35,685 nucleotides of DNA from an uncultured Lachnospiraceae bacterium (GTDB taxonomy: Bacteria > Bacillota > Clostridia > Lachnospirales > Lachnospiraceae). The notes under the pieces were generated by a model that saw only the letters and a list, made by a program, of their open reading frames with translations, had not been told where the DNA came from and ran no database searches. Of this stretch, positions 14,320 to 23,488 are shown in pieces (the stretch's first letter is position 1; the number at the start of each line of letters is the position of its first letter). A program made the translations under genes and the position numbers. The DNA is taken from assembly GCA_900550285.1 (NCBI GenBank), contig URRW01000024.1:1-35685 (forward strand). Reading direction: 5' to 3'.

Positions 14320-15954
14320 ATGACGAAATATATTTTTGTGACCGGAGGAGTGGTGTCGGGTCTTGGAAAAGGGATCACGGCGGCTTCTCTGGGCCGCCTT
14401 TTGAAGGCGAGAGGCTTCCGGGTTGCAGCCCAGAAGCTGGATCCGTATATCAACGTGGATCCCGGGACGATGAGCCCGTATCAGCACGGCGAAGTATATG
14501 TGACGGAGGACGGGGCGGAAACGGATCTGGACCTTGGTCATTATGAACGGTTTATCGATGAAGATCTGAACCGCTACTCCAATCTGACCGCAGGACGGGT
14601 ATATTGGAACGTCCTGAATAAGGAGCGGAGAGGGGAGTATCTGGGATCGACAGTTCAGGTAATTCCCCACATTACGGATGAAATAAAGGAATTTGTATAT
14701 CGGGTAGGAAAGCAGACGGATGCGGACGTGGTCATCACGGAAATCGGAGGTACCATCGGCGACATCGAATCGCAGCCGTTTCTGGAGGCTGTACGTCAGA
14801 TTTCATTGGAGGTCGGAAGGCAGAACAGCCTCTTTCTTCATGTCACGCTGGTGCCATATCTTGGAGGCTCCGGGGAACACAAATCCAAGCCGACCCAGCA
14901 CTCGGTCAAGGAACTTCAGGGAATGGGAATCAGCCCGGATCTGATCGTGCTGCGCGCCGACCGGCCGCTGGAGCCGGAAATTTTCCGGAAAATTTCAATG
15001 TTCTGCAATGTGAAGCAGGATTGCGTGATCGAAAACAGTACCGTAAAAAATCTGTATGAAGCGCCGCTGATGCTGGAGCGGCAGAATTTTTCGGCGGTGG
15101 TATGCAGGGAACTGGGGCTTTCGGGAAAGCAGCCGGATTTAAGCGGGTGGGAGCAGCTTGTAGAGAGGATCCAAAACAGATCCCGCAAGGTGCGCATTGG
15201 CTTGGTTGGAAAATATGTGAAGCTGCATGACGCCTACCTGTCTGTGGCGGAAGCGCTTAACCATGCGGGCTATGCGGAGGACGCTTATGTAGATATCGAC
15301 TGGATCGATTCAGAACAGCTAACAAAGGAAGGGACGGCAAATCAGTTGGCAGGATTGGACGGGATTCTTGTTCCCGGAGGCTTCGGGGACCGGGGAATCG
15401 AAGGGATGATCCGTGCGGCAGAGTACGCCCGCCAAAATAAGGTGCCGTATTTGGGCATTTGTCTGGGCATGCAGATTGCGGTCATCGAATACGCCAGGAA
15501 TAAAGCGGGACTGCCGGATGCAGACTCAGGGGAGTTTGACGAGCTGTGTCCCCATAAGGTCATTGATTTTATGCCGGGGCAGAGCGGCAGCATTGAAAAA
15601 GGCGGTACCCTGCGTCTGGGAAGCTGTCCCTGCCGGATTCAGGAGAATACGCTGCTGGCGCGCTGTTACGGGAAAACACAGATCAATGAGAGACATCGTC
15701 ACCGGTATGAGTTCAATAATGCGTACCGGGAGCTTTTGACGCAAGCGGGGCTGATCTTAAGCGGAACCTCTCTGGACGGACGTCTGGTCGAGGCGGTGGA
15801 GCTGGCGGATCATCCGTTTTATATAGGCGTGCAGTTTCATCCGGAATTTAAGAGCCGGCCCAACCAGCCCCATCCGCTGTTCCTTGGCCTGGTTCGGGCG
15901 GCGCTGGGAGCGGCACAGGAAAGGGAGGCTGCGGAAGGGGGAACAGAAACGTGA
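14320..15954 (+). CDS. pyrG: CTP synthase
   Basis: The protein is 544 residues, full length for the family. The N-terminal amidoligase domain starts with KYIFVTGGVVSGLGKG (P-loop) and includes KLDPYINVDPGTMSPYQHGEVYVT and EIGGTIGDIES. The C-terminal class I glutaminase domain has GICLGMQ with nucleophile C381 and the QFHPEF histidine/glutamate pair near the end. It converts UTP to CTP with ATP and glutamine and forms tetramers in the cytoplasm. GGAGG precedes the ATG. It follows asnB by 18 bp, and its stop overlaps the GTG start of carA by four bases (GTGA), so the two are translationally coupled. Confidence 0.97.
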   Translation: MTKYIFVTGGVVSGLGKGITAASLGRLLKARGFRVAAQKLDPYINVDPGTMSPYQHGEVYVTEDGAETDLDLGHYERFIDEDLNRYSNLTAGRVYWNVLNKERRGEYLGSTVQVIPHITDEIKEFVYRVGKQTDADVVITEIGGTIGDIESQPFLEAVRQISLEVGRQNSLFLHVTLVPYLGGSGEHKSKPTQHSVKELQGMGISPDLIVLRADRPLEPEIFRKISMFCNVKQDCVIENSTVKNLYEAPLMLERQNFSAVVCRELGLSGKQPDLSGWEQLVERIQNRSRKVRIGLVGKYVKLHDAYLSVAEALNHAGYAEDAYVDIDWIDSEQLTKEGTANQLAGLDGILVPGGFGDRGIEGMIRAAEYARQNKVPYLGICLGMQIAVIEYARNKAGLPDADSGEFDELCPHKVIDFMPGQSGSIEKGGTLRLGSCPCRIQENTLLARCYGKTQINERHRHRYEFNNAYRELLTQAGLILSGTSLDGRLVEAVELADHPFYIGVQFHPEFKSRPNQPHPLFLGLVRAALGAAQEREAAEGGTET

Positions 15955-17051
15955 AACCTTTTGACAGAAAACTGATTTTGGAGGATGGAAGCCAGTATTT
16001 TGGCTACGGCTTCGGCAGCAGGCAGGAGCGGATAACGGAGCTGGTATTTAATACGTCTCCGGTGGGTTATCAGGAAATTGTTTCCGACCCGTCCTATGCG
16101 GGGCAGACGGTAGTGATGGCATATCCGATGATCGGATGCTACGGCATTGCGGCAGAGGATTTTGAAACGCAAAGACCGGTCATCGGAGGGCTGGCGGTAA
16201 GGGAGTATCAGGACAGCCCATCCAATTTCCGATGTATCTGCACGTTGGGAGAGCTGATGGAAAACTATGAAATTCCGGGTATTTCGGGAATTGATACGCG
16301 CAGGCTTGTCCGCGCAATACGGACAAAGGGAAGCGGGAAGGTGCTGATGACTGCGGCAGATACCCCGCTGGAAGAAGGGCTGGAACGGCTGGGGCGCGGA
16401 ACGCTGCTTCAAAATCCGGTTGCCCGGATCGGCAGAAAAATCCCGGAATGCTTTCCAGCGGCGCAGGAAAGGTTCCGGGTGGCGGCCATAGACTGTGGAA
16501 TGAAGCAGAATATTGTCCGGTGCCTGAACAGGAGAGGATGCAGCGTAACGGCGCTGCCTTGGAATACGACGGCAAAAGAGGTGGAAGCGCTTTGTCCGGA
16601 CGGAATCCTTTTGTCAAACGGCCCGGGTAATCCGGAGGAGGCGGAACCGGTAATCCGTCTGGTGCAGGCGCTGCGGGGAAAGTATCCGATGTTCGGGATC
16701 TGTCTGGGGCATCAGATTTTATGCCTTGCCTGCGGCGCGAGGACATATCCTTTAAAATTCGGACATCGGGGCGGCAATCATCCGGTCAAAAACCTGAAAA
16801 CGGGGAAAATAGAGATCACCTCCCAGAACCATTCCTATGCGGTGGATGCCGGAAGCCTGGCAGGGACGGGATTAAAGCTGACCCACATCAACCTGCTGGA
16901 TCATACTGTAGAGGGAGCAGCCTGCGCAGCAGACGGTCTGTTTGGAGTGCAGTACCACCCGGAAAGTGCGCCCGGCCCACAGGACAGCGCTTATCTGTTC
17001 GATCTGTTTATCCGGAGGATGGAGGAAAAAAAGAATGCCGAAAAGAACTGA
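15951..17051 (+). CDS. carA: Carbamoyl-phosphate synthase small (glutaminase) subunit
   Basis: The protein is 366 residues with a GTG start that overlaps the pyrG stop by four bases. The N-terminal CarA domain (LILEDGSQYFGYGFG, F-N-T-S-P-V-G-Y-Q-E) is followed by the class I glutaminase domain with LSNGPGNPEE, GICLGHQ (C251) and QYHPESAPGPQDS. It hydrolyses glutamine and channels ammonia to CarB for carbamoyl phosphate, a precursor of pyrimidines and arginine. A second signal of tight coupling is the 17-base overlap with carB. Association with pyrG rather than with pyrimidine or arginine operons points to glutamine as the common theme. Confidence 0.96.
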   Translation: MKPFDRKLILEDGSQYFGYGFGSRQERITELVFNTSPVGYQEIVSDPSYAGQTVVMAYPMIGCYGIAAEDFETQRPVIGGLAVREYQDSPSNFRCICTLGELMENYEIPGISGIDTRRLVRAIRTKGSGKVLMTAADTPLEEGLERLGRGTLLQNPVARIGRKIPECFPAAQERFRVAAIDCGMKQNIVRCLNRRGCSVTALPWNTTAKEVEALCPDGILLSNGPGNPEEAEPVIRLVQALRGKYPMFGICLGHQILCLACGARTYPLKFGHRGGNHPVKNLKTGKIEITSQNHSYAVDAGSLAGTGLKLTHINLLDHTVEGAACAADGLFGVQYHPESAPGPQDSAYLFDLFIRRMEEKKNAEKN

Positions 17052-20000
17052 TCTAAAAAAAATACTTGTGATCGGCTCGGGACCGATCGTCATCGGGCAG
17101 GCGGCGGAGTTTGATTATGCGGGTACGCAGGCGTGCCTTGCCCTAAAAGAAGAGGGCTATGAGGTCATTTTGTGCAATTCCAATCCTGCCACGATTATGA
17201 CGGATCCTGCCATTGCAGATAAGGTATATATGGAGCCGCTGACGCTGGAATATATGGCGAAGGTCATCAGGCGGGAGCGTCCGGACGCCCTTGTGCCGGG
17301 AATCGGTGGGCAGACGGGACTAAATCTTGCCATGCAGCTGGAAAAAGAAGGGATTTTAAAGGAGTGTCAGGTAGAGCTTCTGGGAACGGACAGCGAAAGC
17401 ATCGCCCGCGCTGAGGACAGGGAGTTGTTTCGCAGGCTTTGTCAGGAGCTGGGAGAACCGGTGCTTCCTTCTGCGTCGGCAGCCACAGTGGAGGAGGGGC
17501 TGGCTGTGGCAGAAAAGATCGGGTATCCGGTAGTGATCCGCCCCGCTTTTACGTTGGGTGGAACCGGCGGAGGCTTTGCGGAAAGCCGGGAAGAATTTAG
17601 AAGGCGGATCAGACATGCGCTGGAGGTTTCCCCGGTACATGAGGCGCTGATCGAAAAAAGCGTCCGGGGGTATAAGGAAATCGAATATGAGGTGATCCGG
17701 GATGCCAACGATACGGCGATTACTGTCTGCAACATGGAAAATGTGGATCCGGTTGGTATCCATACGGGAGATTCCATCGTAGTCTGCCCCTCCCAGACGC
17801 TGACGAACCGGGAATATCAGATGCTGCGCGACAGCGCGCTTAAAATAATCCGGGCGCTGAAAGTGGAGGGAGGCTGCAACGTGCAGTTTGCCTTGGATCC
17901 GGATTCCTTTCAGTATTATCTGATCGAGGTCAATCCCAGAGTGTCCCGGTCTTCGGCGCTGGCGTCCAAGGCAAGCGGCTATCCGATCGCGCGGGTATCC
18001 GCAAAGATCAGTGTGGGAATGACGCTGGATGAAATCCAGCTGGTAAATACCCCCGCCTCCTTTGAACCGGCGCTGGATTATGTGGTAACCAAAATGCCGC
18101 GCTTTCCCTTTGACAAATTTACCGACGCAAGCCGGGAGCTGGGAACCCAGATGAAAGCCACCGGGGAGGCGATGGGAATCGGGCGGACATTCGGGGAAAG
18201 CCTGCTGAAGGCGGTGCGGTCGCTGGAAACGGGAAAGTTTCACCTGTATAGCCCCGAATTTGACAAAAGTACCCGGGAGGAGCTGCTTTCCGCTGTCAAA
18301 ACGGGAACTGAAGACCGGATCTATGCGGTGGCGCAGCTTGTGCGGCTGGGCTGTCCGACAGAGCAGATCGCGCAGGCAAGCGGGATCGACCGGTTTTTTC
18401 TGGAAAAAATACGGAATATCGTGGAAACAGAGCGGCAGACTGCGCAACATAAGGGAGAGAGGGACGCTTTGTATGAAGCGAAGAAAAACGGCTTTTCCGA
18501 CCGGGCGGTCGCCTGGCTGTGGGAAACGGATGAGGAGGAAATTTACGCCCTGCGCAAAAAGTGGGGGATCTTCCCGGTCTATAAGATGATCGACACCTGC
18601 GCGTCGGAATTTGAAAGCGACGTTCCATATTTTTATTCGACTTATGAAGAGGAAGATGAGAGAAAGCCGGATCCGAGAAAAAAGATCGTGGTGCTCGGCT
18701 CGGGACCGATCAGGATAGGACAGGGCGTGGAATTTGATTACTCCGCGGTGCATGCTGCCATGACGATCCGGAAAGAGGGATATGCGGCGATTCTGATCAA
18801 CAATAACCCGGAAACGGTTTCCACAGATTATACGACCTCGGACAGGCTGTATTTTGAACCGCTGGATCCGGAGGCAGTAATGAATGTGCTTGAGGCAGAG
18901 CAGCCGGACGGGGTAATCGTTTCCCTGGGAGGGCAGACTGCCGTGAATCTGGCGGAGCCGTTGGCAAAACGGGGTGTGCGGGTCATCGGTACGGACTGCT
19001 GCGCGATTGAAAGGGCGGAAAACCGGGAGGCGTTTGAGAAGCTTCTGGAAAGCCTTTCCATCCCTCAGCCGAAGGGACAGGCGGTAACGGAGGTGGAAGA
19101 GGGCGTACGGGCAGCGGAAAAAATCGGCTTTCCGGTGTTGGTGCGTCCCAGCTTTGTGCTGGGCGGACGGGCAATGCAGATCGTGGCGGATAAAGAACAG
19201 CTGAGGCAGTACCTGAAAAATGCGGTGGAACTGGATGCAGGCCGACCGGTACTGGTGGATCATTACATCTGCGGCAGGGAGGTGGAGGTGGACGCAGTCT
19301 GTGATGGAGAGGAAGTATGGATTCCGGGGATCATGGAGCTGGTGGAACGGACGGGGGTGCATTCCGGCGATTCCATCAGCGTTTATCCGGCGCTGGGGCT
19401 GTCGGAACGCGTCCGGGAAACGATTCTGGACGATACCCGGCGGCTGGGTCTGGGAATCGGGATCCGCGGACTGTTCAATGTGCAGTTTATTGTGGACAGC
19501 AGCGGGCAGGTGTGGATCATTGAGGTCAATCCGCGTTCCTCCAGGACCGTCCCCTTTTTGTCCAAGGCAACGGGATATCCGATCGCAGATATTGCCGTCC
19601 GGGTAATGCTCGGAAAAAGTCTGAGGGAGCAGAAAATCCATGTGAAATATACGGAGGAAAAGAAGCGATTTTATGTGAAAGCGCCGGTTTTTTCCTTTGA
19701 AAAGCTGAGCGGGATGGACGTTTTTCTTTCTCCGGAAATGAAGTCTACCGGAGAGGCAATCGGATACGATGCAAAGCTGTCCCGCGCCATGTATAAGGCG
19801 CTCGTCGCTTCCGGCATAAAAATGCAGAATTATGGGACGGTGCTGGTAACGCTGGCAGACGAGGATAAAAAAGAGGCCCTGCCGCTGATCCGTCGTTTTT
19901 ATGGGATGGGCTTTTCCATTGAGGCAACGGCAGGGACAGGAGCGTTTTTAAAGGAGCATGGAATCCGGGCGCGAATCCGCAGAAAGCTGAGTGAAAACAG

Positions 20001-20214
20001 TACAGAGGTTCTGGATTCGATCCGGGCGGGACATGTGAGCTATGTGATCAATACCAGGGCGGTGCTGTCCGGGATCCATGATAAGGACGGGGCTGTCATC
20101 CGGCGGGCCGCGATAGAAAACCATGTGACAATGTTTACCTCCTTGGATACGGTGCGGGTGCTTCTGGATGTATTGGAGGAAATTACCATCGGCGTTGCGC
20201 CGGTGAACGGCTGA
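17035..20214 (+). CDS. carB: Carbamoyl-phosphate synthase large subunit
   Basis: The protein is 1059 residues, full length. It has the two homologous ATP-grasp halves: VIGSGPIVIGQAAEFDYAGTQA at the N-terminus and VLGSGPIRIGQGVEFDYSAVHA from about residue 559, each followed by a VRP-F-LGG-segment (IRPAFTLGGTGGG and VRPSFVLGGRAM) and an I-E-V-N-P-R motif. The C-terminal MGS-like regulatory domain (about residues 930-1055) ends in VISTRA-like VINTRAVLSG. It uses two ATP, bicarbonate and ammonia from CarA. ATG 17035 has GGAGG upstream and overlaps carA; the longer frame to 16942 lies inside carA and was not used. A 761-residue open frame runs antisense within it and is treated as a shadow. Confidence 0.97.
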   Translation: MPKRTDLKKILVIGSGPIVIGQAAEFDYAGTQACLALKEEGYEVILCNSNPATIMTDPAIADKVYMEPLTLEYMAKVIRRERPDALVPGIGGQTGLNLAMQLEKEGILKECQVELLGTDSESIARAEDRELFRRLCQELGEPVLPSASAATVEEGLAVAEKIGYPVVIRPAFTLGGTGGGFAESREEFRRRIRHALEVSPVHEALIEKSVRGYKEIEYEVIRDANDTAITVCNMENVDPVGIHTGDSIVVCPSQTLTNREYQMLRDSALKIIRALKVEGGCNVQFALDPDSFQYYLIEVNPRVSRSSALASKASGYPIARVSAKISVGMTLDEIQLVNTPASFEPALDYVVTKMPRFPFDKFTDASRELGTQMKATGEAMGIGRTFGESLLKAVRSLETGKFHLYSPEFDKSTREELLSAVKTGTEDRIYAVAQLVRLGCPTEQIAQASGIDRFFLEKIRNIVETERQTAQHKGERDALYEAKKNGFSDRAVAWLWETDEEEIYALRKKWGIFPVYKMIDTCASEFESDVPYFYSTYEEEDERKPDPRKKIVVLGSGPIRIGQGVEFDYSAVHAAMTIRKEGYAAILINNNPETVSTDYTTSDRLYFEPLDPEAVMNVLEAEQPDGVIVSLGGQTAVNLAEPLAKRGVRVIGTDCCAIERAENREAFEKLLESLSIPQPKGQAVTEVEEGVRAAEKIGFPVLVRPSFVLGGRAMQIVADKEQLRQYLKNAVELDAGRPVLVDHYICGREVEVDAVCDGEEVWIPGIMELVERTGVHSGDSISVYPALGLSERVRETILDDTRRLGLGIGIRGLFNVQFIVDSSGQVWIIEVNPRSSRTVPFLSKATGYPIADIAVRVMLGKSLREQKIHVKYTEEKKRFYVKAPVFSFEKLSGMDVFLSPEMKSTGEAIGYDAKLSRAMYKALVASGIKMQNYGTVLVTLADEDKKEALPLIRRFYGMGFSIEATAGTGAFLKEHGIRARIRRKLSENSTEVLDSIRAGHVSYVINTRAVLSGIHDKDGAVIRRAAIENHVTMFTSLDTVRVLLDVLEEITIGVAPVNG

Positions 20215-20226
20215 GGGGAAAAATAG

Positions 20227-21414
20227 ATGATACCGAATACAAATTACGAAAATTTAAAGGATTCTTATTTGTTTTATCATATTTCACAGAAAACGAAGGC
20301 ATATCTGGAAGCCCATCCCGGCGCAAAGCTGTACCGGATGGGGATTGGGGACGTTTCGCTGCCGCTTTGCAGCGCAGTGATCCGCGCACTGCACGAGGCG
20401 GTGGAGGATCAGGCGGCTGCCGAGACCTTTCACGGCTATATGCCGGAATGCGGTGATCCCCAGCTGCGCAGCGCCATTGCCGGATATTACCGGAGCAGAG
20501 GCGTTGCGCTGGAGGACGGGGAGGTTTTTGTATCCAGCGGGGCAAGCGACGAGCTGGGAGATCTTCTGGATTTGTTTGGCAATAACAAAACCGTGCTGAT
20601 TCTGGAGCCGGCGTATCCGGCATATGTGGATGCGAATGTGATGGCGGGCAACCGCATCGTGACGCTGGCGGCAGGAATGGAAAACGGGTTTCTGCCGATG
20701 CCGGACGAGACAGTATGTGCGGATGTAATTTACCTGTGCTCGCCCAATAACCCGACGGGAGCGGCCTATAACAGGAGCCAGCTGAAGGAATGGGTGGACT
20801 ATGCCCGCCGGACCGATGCGGTGATCCTGTTTGACGCCGCCTACGAGGCGTTTATCGAGGAGGATCAGATCCCTCACAGTATTTTTGAGATCGAGGGGGC
20901 AAAGGAATGCGCGATCGAGGTATGCTCCCTTTCCAAGACCGCGGGCTTTACAGGAACCCGCTGCGGCTATACGGTAATTCCAAAGGCGCTGGAGCGGGGA
21001 GGCCGGAACCTGAACCAGATGTGGGTCAGAAACCGGACGACCAAAACAAACGGCGTATCCTATCTGATCCAGAAGGGGGCGGCTGCGGTGTTCACGAAGG
21101 AGGGGCAAAGCCAGATCCGGGAGAATATCCGGATTTATAAGCAGAATGCGGCCTGCCTGATGAAGGCGTTGGACGAGCTGGGCATTTGGTACTGCGGCGG
21201 CAAAAATGCGCCCTATGTGTGGCTGAAATGTCCGGACGGCATGGGAAGCTGGAAATTTTTTGATCTGCTGCTGGAAAAAATCCAAGTGGTCGGGACGCCC
21301 GGAGAAGGATTTGGCGCCTGCGGGGAAGGGTATTTCAGATTTTCTACCTTCGGTTCAGCAGAGGATACGAAAGAGGCGGCAAGGCGGCTGAAAAAGATGT
21401 ATCAGGAAAGCTGA
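20227..21414 (+). CDS. dapL: LL-diaminopimelate aminotransferase-like class I PLP enzyme
   Basis: The protein is 395 residues. Segments typical of DapL are the N-terminal N-Y-x-N-L-K-D-S-Y-L-F, LYRMGIGDVSLPLC (about residues 36-49), the F-H-G-Y-M-P-E-C-G loop, PNNPTGAAYN, ILFDAAYEAFI, and SLSKTAGFTGTRCGY with the PLP lysine at K237. DapL converts tetrahydrodipicolinate to LL-diaminopimelate with glutamate as amino donor, for lysine and peptidoglycan synthesis. It follows carB by 12 bp and is the last gene of the operon before an internal promoter. Glutamate use ties it to the operon theme. A DapL-family transaminase of other specificity is possible, since sequence alone does not fix the substrate. 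Confidence 0.85.
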   Translation: MIPNTNYENLKDSYLFYHISQKTKAYLEAHPGAKLYRMGIGDVSLPLCSAVIRALHEAVEDQAAAETFHGYMPECGDPQLRSAIAGYYRSRGVALEDGEVFVSSGASDELGDLLDLFGNNKTVLILEPAYPAYVDANVMAGNRIVTLAAGMENGFLPMPDETVCADVIYLCSPNNPTGAAYNRSQLKEWVDYARRTDAVILFDAAYEAFIEEDQIPHSIFEIEGAKECAIEVCSLSKTAGFTGTRCGYTVIPKALERGGRNLNQMWVRNRTTKTNGVSYLIQKGAAAVFTKEGQSQIRENIRIYKQNAACLMKALDELGIWYCGGKNAPYVWLKCPDGMGSWKFFDLLLEKIQVVGTPGEGFGACGEGYFRFSTFGSAEDTKEAARRLKKMYQES

Positions 21415-21426
21415 AAAAGGATAGGC

Positions 21427-21455
21427 TTGCCCCGGATTTGCACCCGGAGTATAAT
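21427..21455 (+). promoter_or_regulatory. Sigma-A promoter for the D-2-hydroxyacid dehydrogenase
   Basis: TTGCCC (21427-21432), a 17-bp spacer and a consensus TATAAT (21450-21455). It lies between the stop of the aminotransferase gene and the ribosome binding site GAGGAGG of the next gene, so the dehydrogenase can be expressed on its own. Confidence 0.75.
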
Positions 21456-21485
21456 ATCCTCATCATGTACGAGGAGGATTTTGCA

Positions 21486-22427
21486 ATGAAGCTTGTGATC
21501 ATGGAGCCTTTGGGCGTGGAAAAAGAGGCGCTTTTGGCGCTGGCAGAAGAAAAGCTGGAAGGACGTGTTGAAATTGAATATTACGATACCCGTGTGACAG
21601 ATACAGACACGCTGATCGGCAGGGCAAAAGACGCAGAGCTTCTGGCGTTTTCCAATCTGCCCTTTCCGGGGGAGGTGCTGGAAGCCTGCCCGAAGTTAAA
21701 AATGATTTCCGTTGCGTTTACGGGCGTGGATCATGTGGATATGGCGGTGTGCCGTAAAAATAACGTGCTCGTGAGCAACTGCGCGGGCTATTCCAACACG
21801 GCGGTGTCCGAGCTTGTGTTTGGAATGGCACTTTCTTTATACCGAAAGATCGCAGAGTGCAATAAAGCGGTCCGGGAGGAAAAGGACAAGACCGGGCTGG
21901 TAGGGCTGGAGCTTGAGGGCAAGAAATTCGGCGTTGTCGGTCTGGGCGCGATCGGGACGCGCACGGCGAAGCTGGCGCAGGCGTTTGGCTGTGAGGTATA
22001 CGGGTTTAACAGAAGCAAAAAGCAGATAGAGGGTGTGAAAATGACGGATCTGGACACCCTTTTATCGGAATGCGACATTGTTTCCCTGCACGTTCCGCTG
22101 ACAGAGGAAACGAGGGGGCTGATCGGCAGGCGGGAGCTTTCCCTGATGAAAAAAAGCGCCGTACTGATCAATACGGCGCGCGGTCCGGTCGTGGACAGCG
22201 TTTCGCTTGCGGAGGCGCTGACAGAGGGCAGTCTTGCGGGGGCTGCGGTTGATGTATTTGAAACGGAGCCTCCGGTTGCAGCCTCCCACCCGCTGTTTTC
22301 CTGTCCGAACCTGATCGCAACGCCCCATGTGGCGTTTGCCACAAAGGAGGCGCTTTACAAAAGGGCGGTCATCGTGTTTGAAAATATCGCGGCATATCTG
22401 GATGGGAAGCCGCAGAATGTGATGTGA
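21486..22427 (+). CDS. D-isomer-specific 2-hydroxyacid dehydrogenase
   Basis: The protein is 313 residues. The start at 21486 follows GAGGAGG by about 8 bases; the longer frame from 21438 would include the promoter and ribosome binding site. The NAD domain carries V-V-G-L-G-A-I-G-T-R-T, and the catalytic Arg/Glu/His are seen in NTARGPVVD, DVFETEPP and TPHVAFATKEAL. Family members interconvert 2-keto and D-2-hydroxy acids (phosphoglycerate, lactate, glycerate, hydroxyisocaproate dehydrogenases). There is no C-terminal ACT domain, so it is not a classical regulated SerA. The substrate is unknown. Its promoter and different theme separate it from the glutamine operon. Confidence 0.88.
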   Translation: MKLVIMEPLGVEKEALLALAEEKLEGRVEIEYYDTRVTDTDTLIGRAKDAELLAFSNLPFPGEVLEACPKLKMISVAFTGVDHVDMAVCRKNNVLVSNCAGYSNTAVSELVFGMALSLYRKIAECNKAVREEKDKTGLVGLELEGKKFGVVGLGAIGTRTAKLAQAFGCEVYGFNRSKKQIEGVKMTDLDTLLSECDIVSLHVPLTEETRGLIGRRELSLMKKSAVLINTARGPVVDSVSLAEALTEGSLAGAAVDVFETEPPVAASHPLFSCPNLIATPHVAFATKEALYKRAVIVFENIAAYLDGKPQNVM

Positions 22428-22430
22428 TGA

Positions 22431-23126
22431 AAAAAGGATGGGCAGGAGGGAATATTTGGTCATGAATGTGTAAATGAATTGATCGTAAGCCGTGTCATGA
22501 ATGTTTTGGGGATTCCTCACGTGGTATATAAACTGATACATGCACAGATTATGGTGGACGGGAAGGAATTGGAAACGTGGATTTCTGTTTCGGAAAATTT
22601 CCGCAGGGAGAATGAGGAAAAGATGCCATATGATCTGTATTACGATCTGCAAAAAGAAGAAAATGAATCCCCACTGGAATTTGCGGTAAGAAATGGCTGG
22701 GGATTGTATATGTACCAGATGTTTTGCATCGATTATCTGACGGCTAATAGAGATCGGCACGGAAGCAATCTGGAGGTTTTGCGAAATGACGAAGACGACA
22801 GTGTAAGGATGGCTCCGTTGTTTGATCAGGGGGTATCTCTGCTGTTTTCAACATACGGCGATGAAAAGCTTATTGAAAATACAGATGTAATGAGGGACTT
22901 TCCTGTAAATAATTATATTGGAGCAAGGTCTTTGGAGTATAATTTATCGTTGATACCAAAAGGATATGATTTACAGCTCCGTGCGTTGGAAGAGGCTGAC
23001 AGGAATTATATTTTTGAGGGGATCGATCAAATTTTATCGGAGAACCATATCAATAGAATTTGGGAAATGATTTGGAACAGGTGGTGTTATTTTGAGCAGA
23101 TACGCAATAAAAAGAGTGAATGTTAA
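22431..23126 (+). pseudogene. HipA-like kinase, 5'-truncated (C-terminal catalytic part)
   Basis: From the TTG at 22479 the frame encodes 215 residues. Homology-like sequence (GHECVNE) continues upstream in frame to a stop at 22428-22430, with no ATG or GTG start. The part seen corresponds to HipA from its N-E-x-x-x-x-x-x-x-x-L-G-I-P segment onward. It includes the catalytic loop LTANRDRHGSNLEVL and the metal-binding PLFDQGVSLLF. The ATP-binding N-lobe with the glycine-rich loop and lysine is missing, so kinase activity is doubtful. HipA kinases are serine/threonine kinase toxins that phosphorylate tRNA synthetases. The stretch is visibly richer in A and T than the neighbouring genes, which suggests acquisition. 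It overlaps the next frame by 35 bases. A short active variant cannot be fully excluded. Confidence 0.65.
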
Positions 23127-23427
23127 TAAGACGGTTGGAATATTAAATTATGATGAGCAGACAAGGCAATATACGATAGACATTCCGGAAGATGTTTCTT
23201 TTAGGGAAACTCCGTTCATGCTTTCCCTTTTTTTAAAAAAAGGCATTCGTTCTGTGGATTCCAAGTGGAGTATGAGATGGGTACAAAGCAGGATTATTCC
23301 AAGCAGCCGGCAGAATATTGGCGAAATCCTCCGGGCAAACGGAATGCGTTCCTATGATGAACACAAGCTGTTATTAAAAAATGAGGGGCGGAGCTGTCAG
23401 GACGATTTTTATATTGAAGATATGTAA
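23092..23427 (+). CDS. Small protein resembling the HipA N-terminal subdomain 1 (HipS-like)
   Basis: The protein is 111 residues, from a TTG start at 23092 with GGTGGTG 5-6 bases upstream. Its layout matches HipA N-subdomain 1: V-G-I-L near the start, a T-P-F-M-L-S-L-F-L-K-K-G strand (compare RPLSLSLPL in HipA), then VQSRIIPSSRQNIGEILRANG (compare the NLLPD helix region), and a final DEHKLLLKNEGRSCQDD (compare DLLSEIGRDSVGA). In HipA this domain precedes the kinase. Here it is separate and encoded after it. In the three-gene HipBST systems a comparable stand-alone domain acts as antitoxin. The assignment rests on pattern comparison from memory, so it is tentative. Low GC, like the upstream kinase remnant. 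Confidence 0.55.
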   Translation: MSRYAIKRVNVNKTVGILNYDEQTRQYTIDIPEDVSFRETPFMLSLFLKKGIRSVDSKWSMRWVQSRIIPSSRQNIGEILRANGMRSYDEHKLLLKNEGRSCQDDFYIEDM

Positions 23428-23435
23428 ATACGTTA

Positions 23436-23480
23436 GGACACTTTTCAGGGATAGGAGAATGCTGAAAAGTGTCCTTTTTT
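23436..23480 (+). terminator. Strong intrinsic terminator after the HipA-like pair
   Basis: GGACACTTTTCAG (23436-23448) pairs perfectly over 13 bp with CTGAAAAGTGTCC (23462-23474), followed by six T. It sits 8 bp after the stop at 23427 and just before the end of the convergent radical SAM gene. Confidence 0.93.
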
Positions 23481-23488
23481 AAAAAGGT

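Noticed and set aside
17356..19641. A 761-residue open frame antisense to carB
   Set aside because: It lies wholly within a highly conserved gene on the other strand, shows no recognisable domain and has a composition expected from reading a GC-biased gene backwards.
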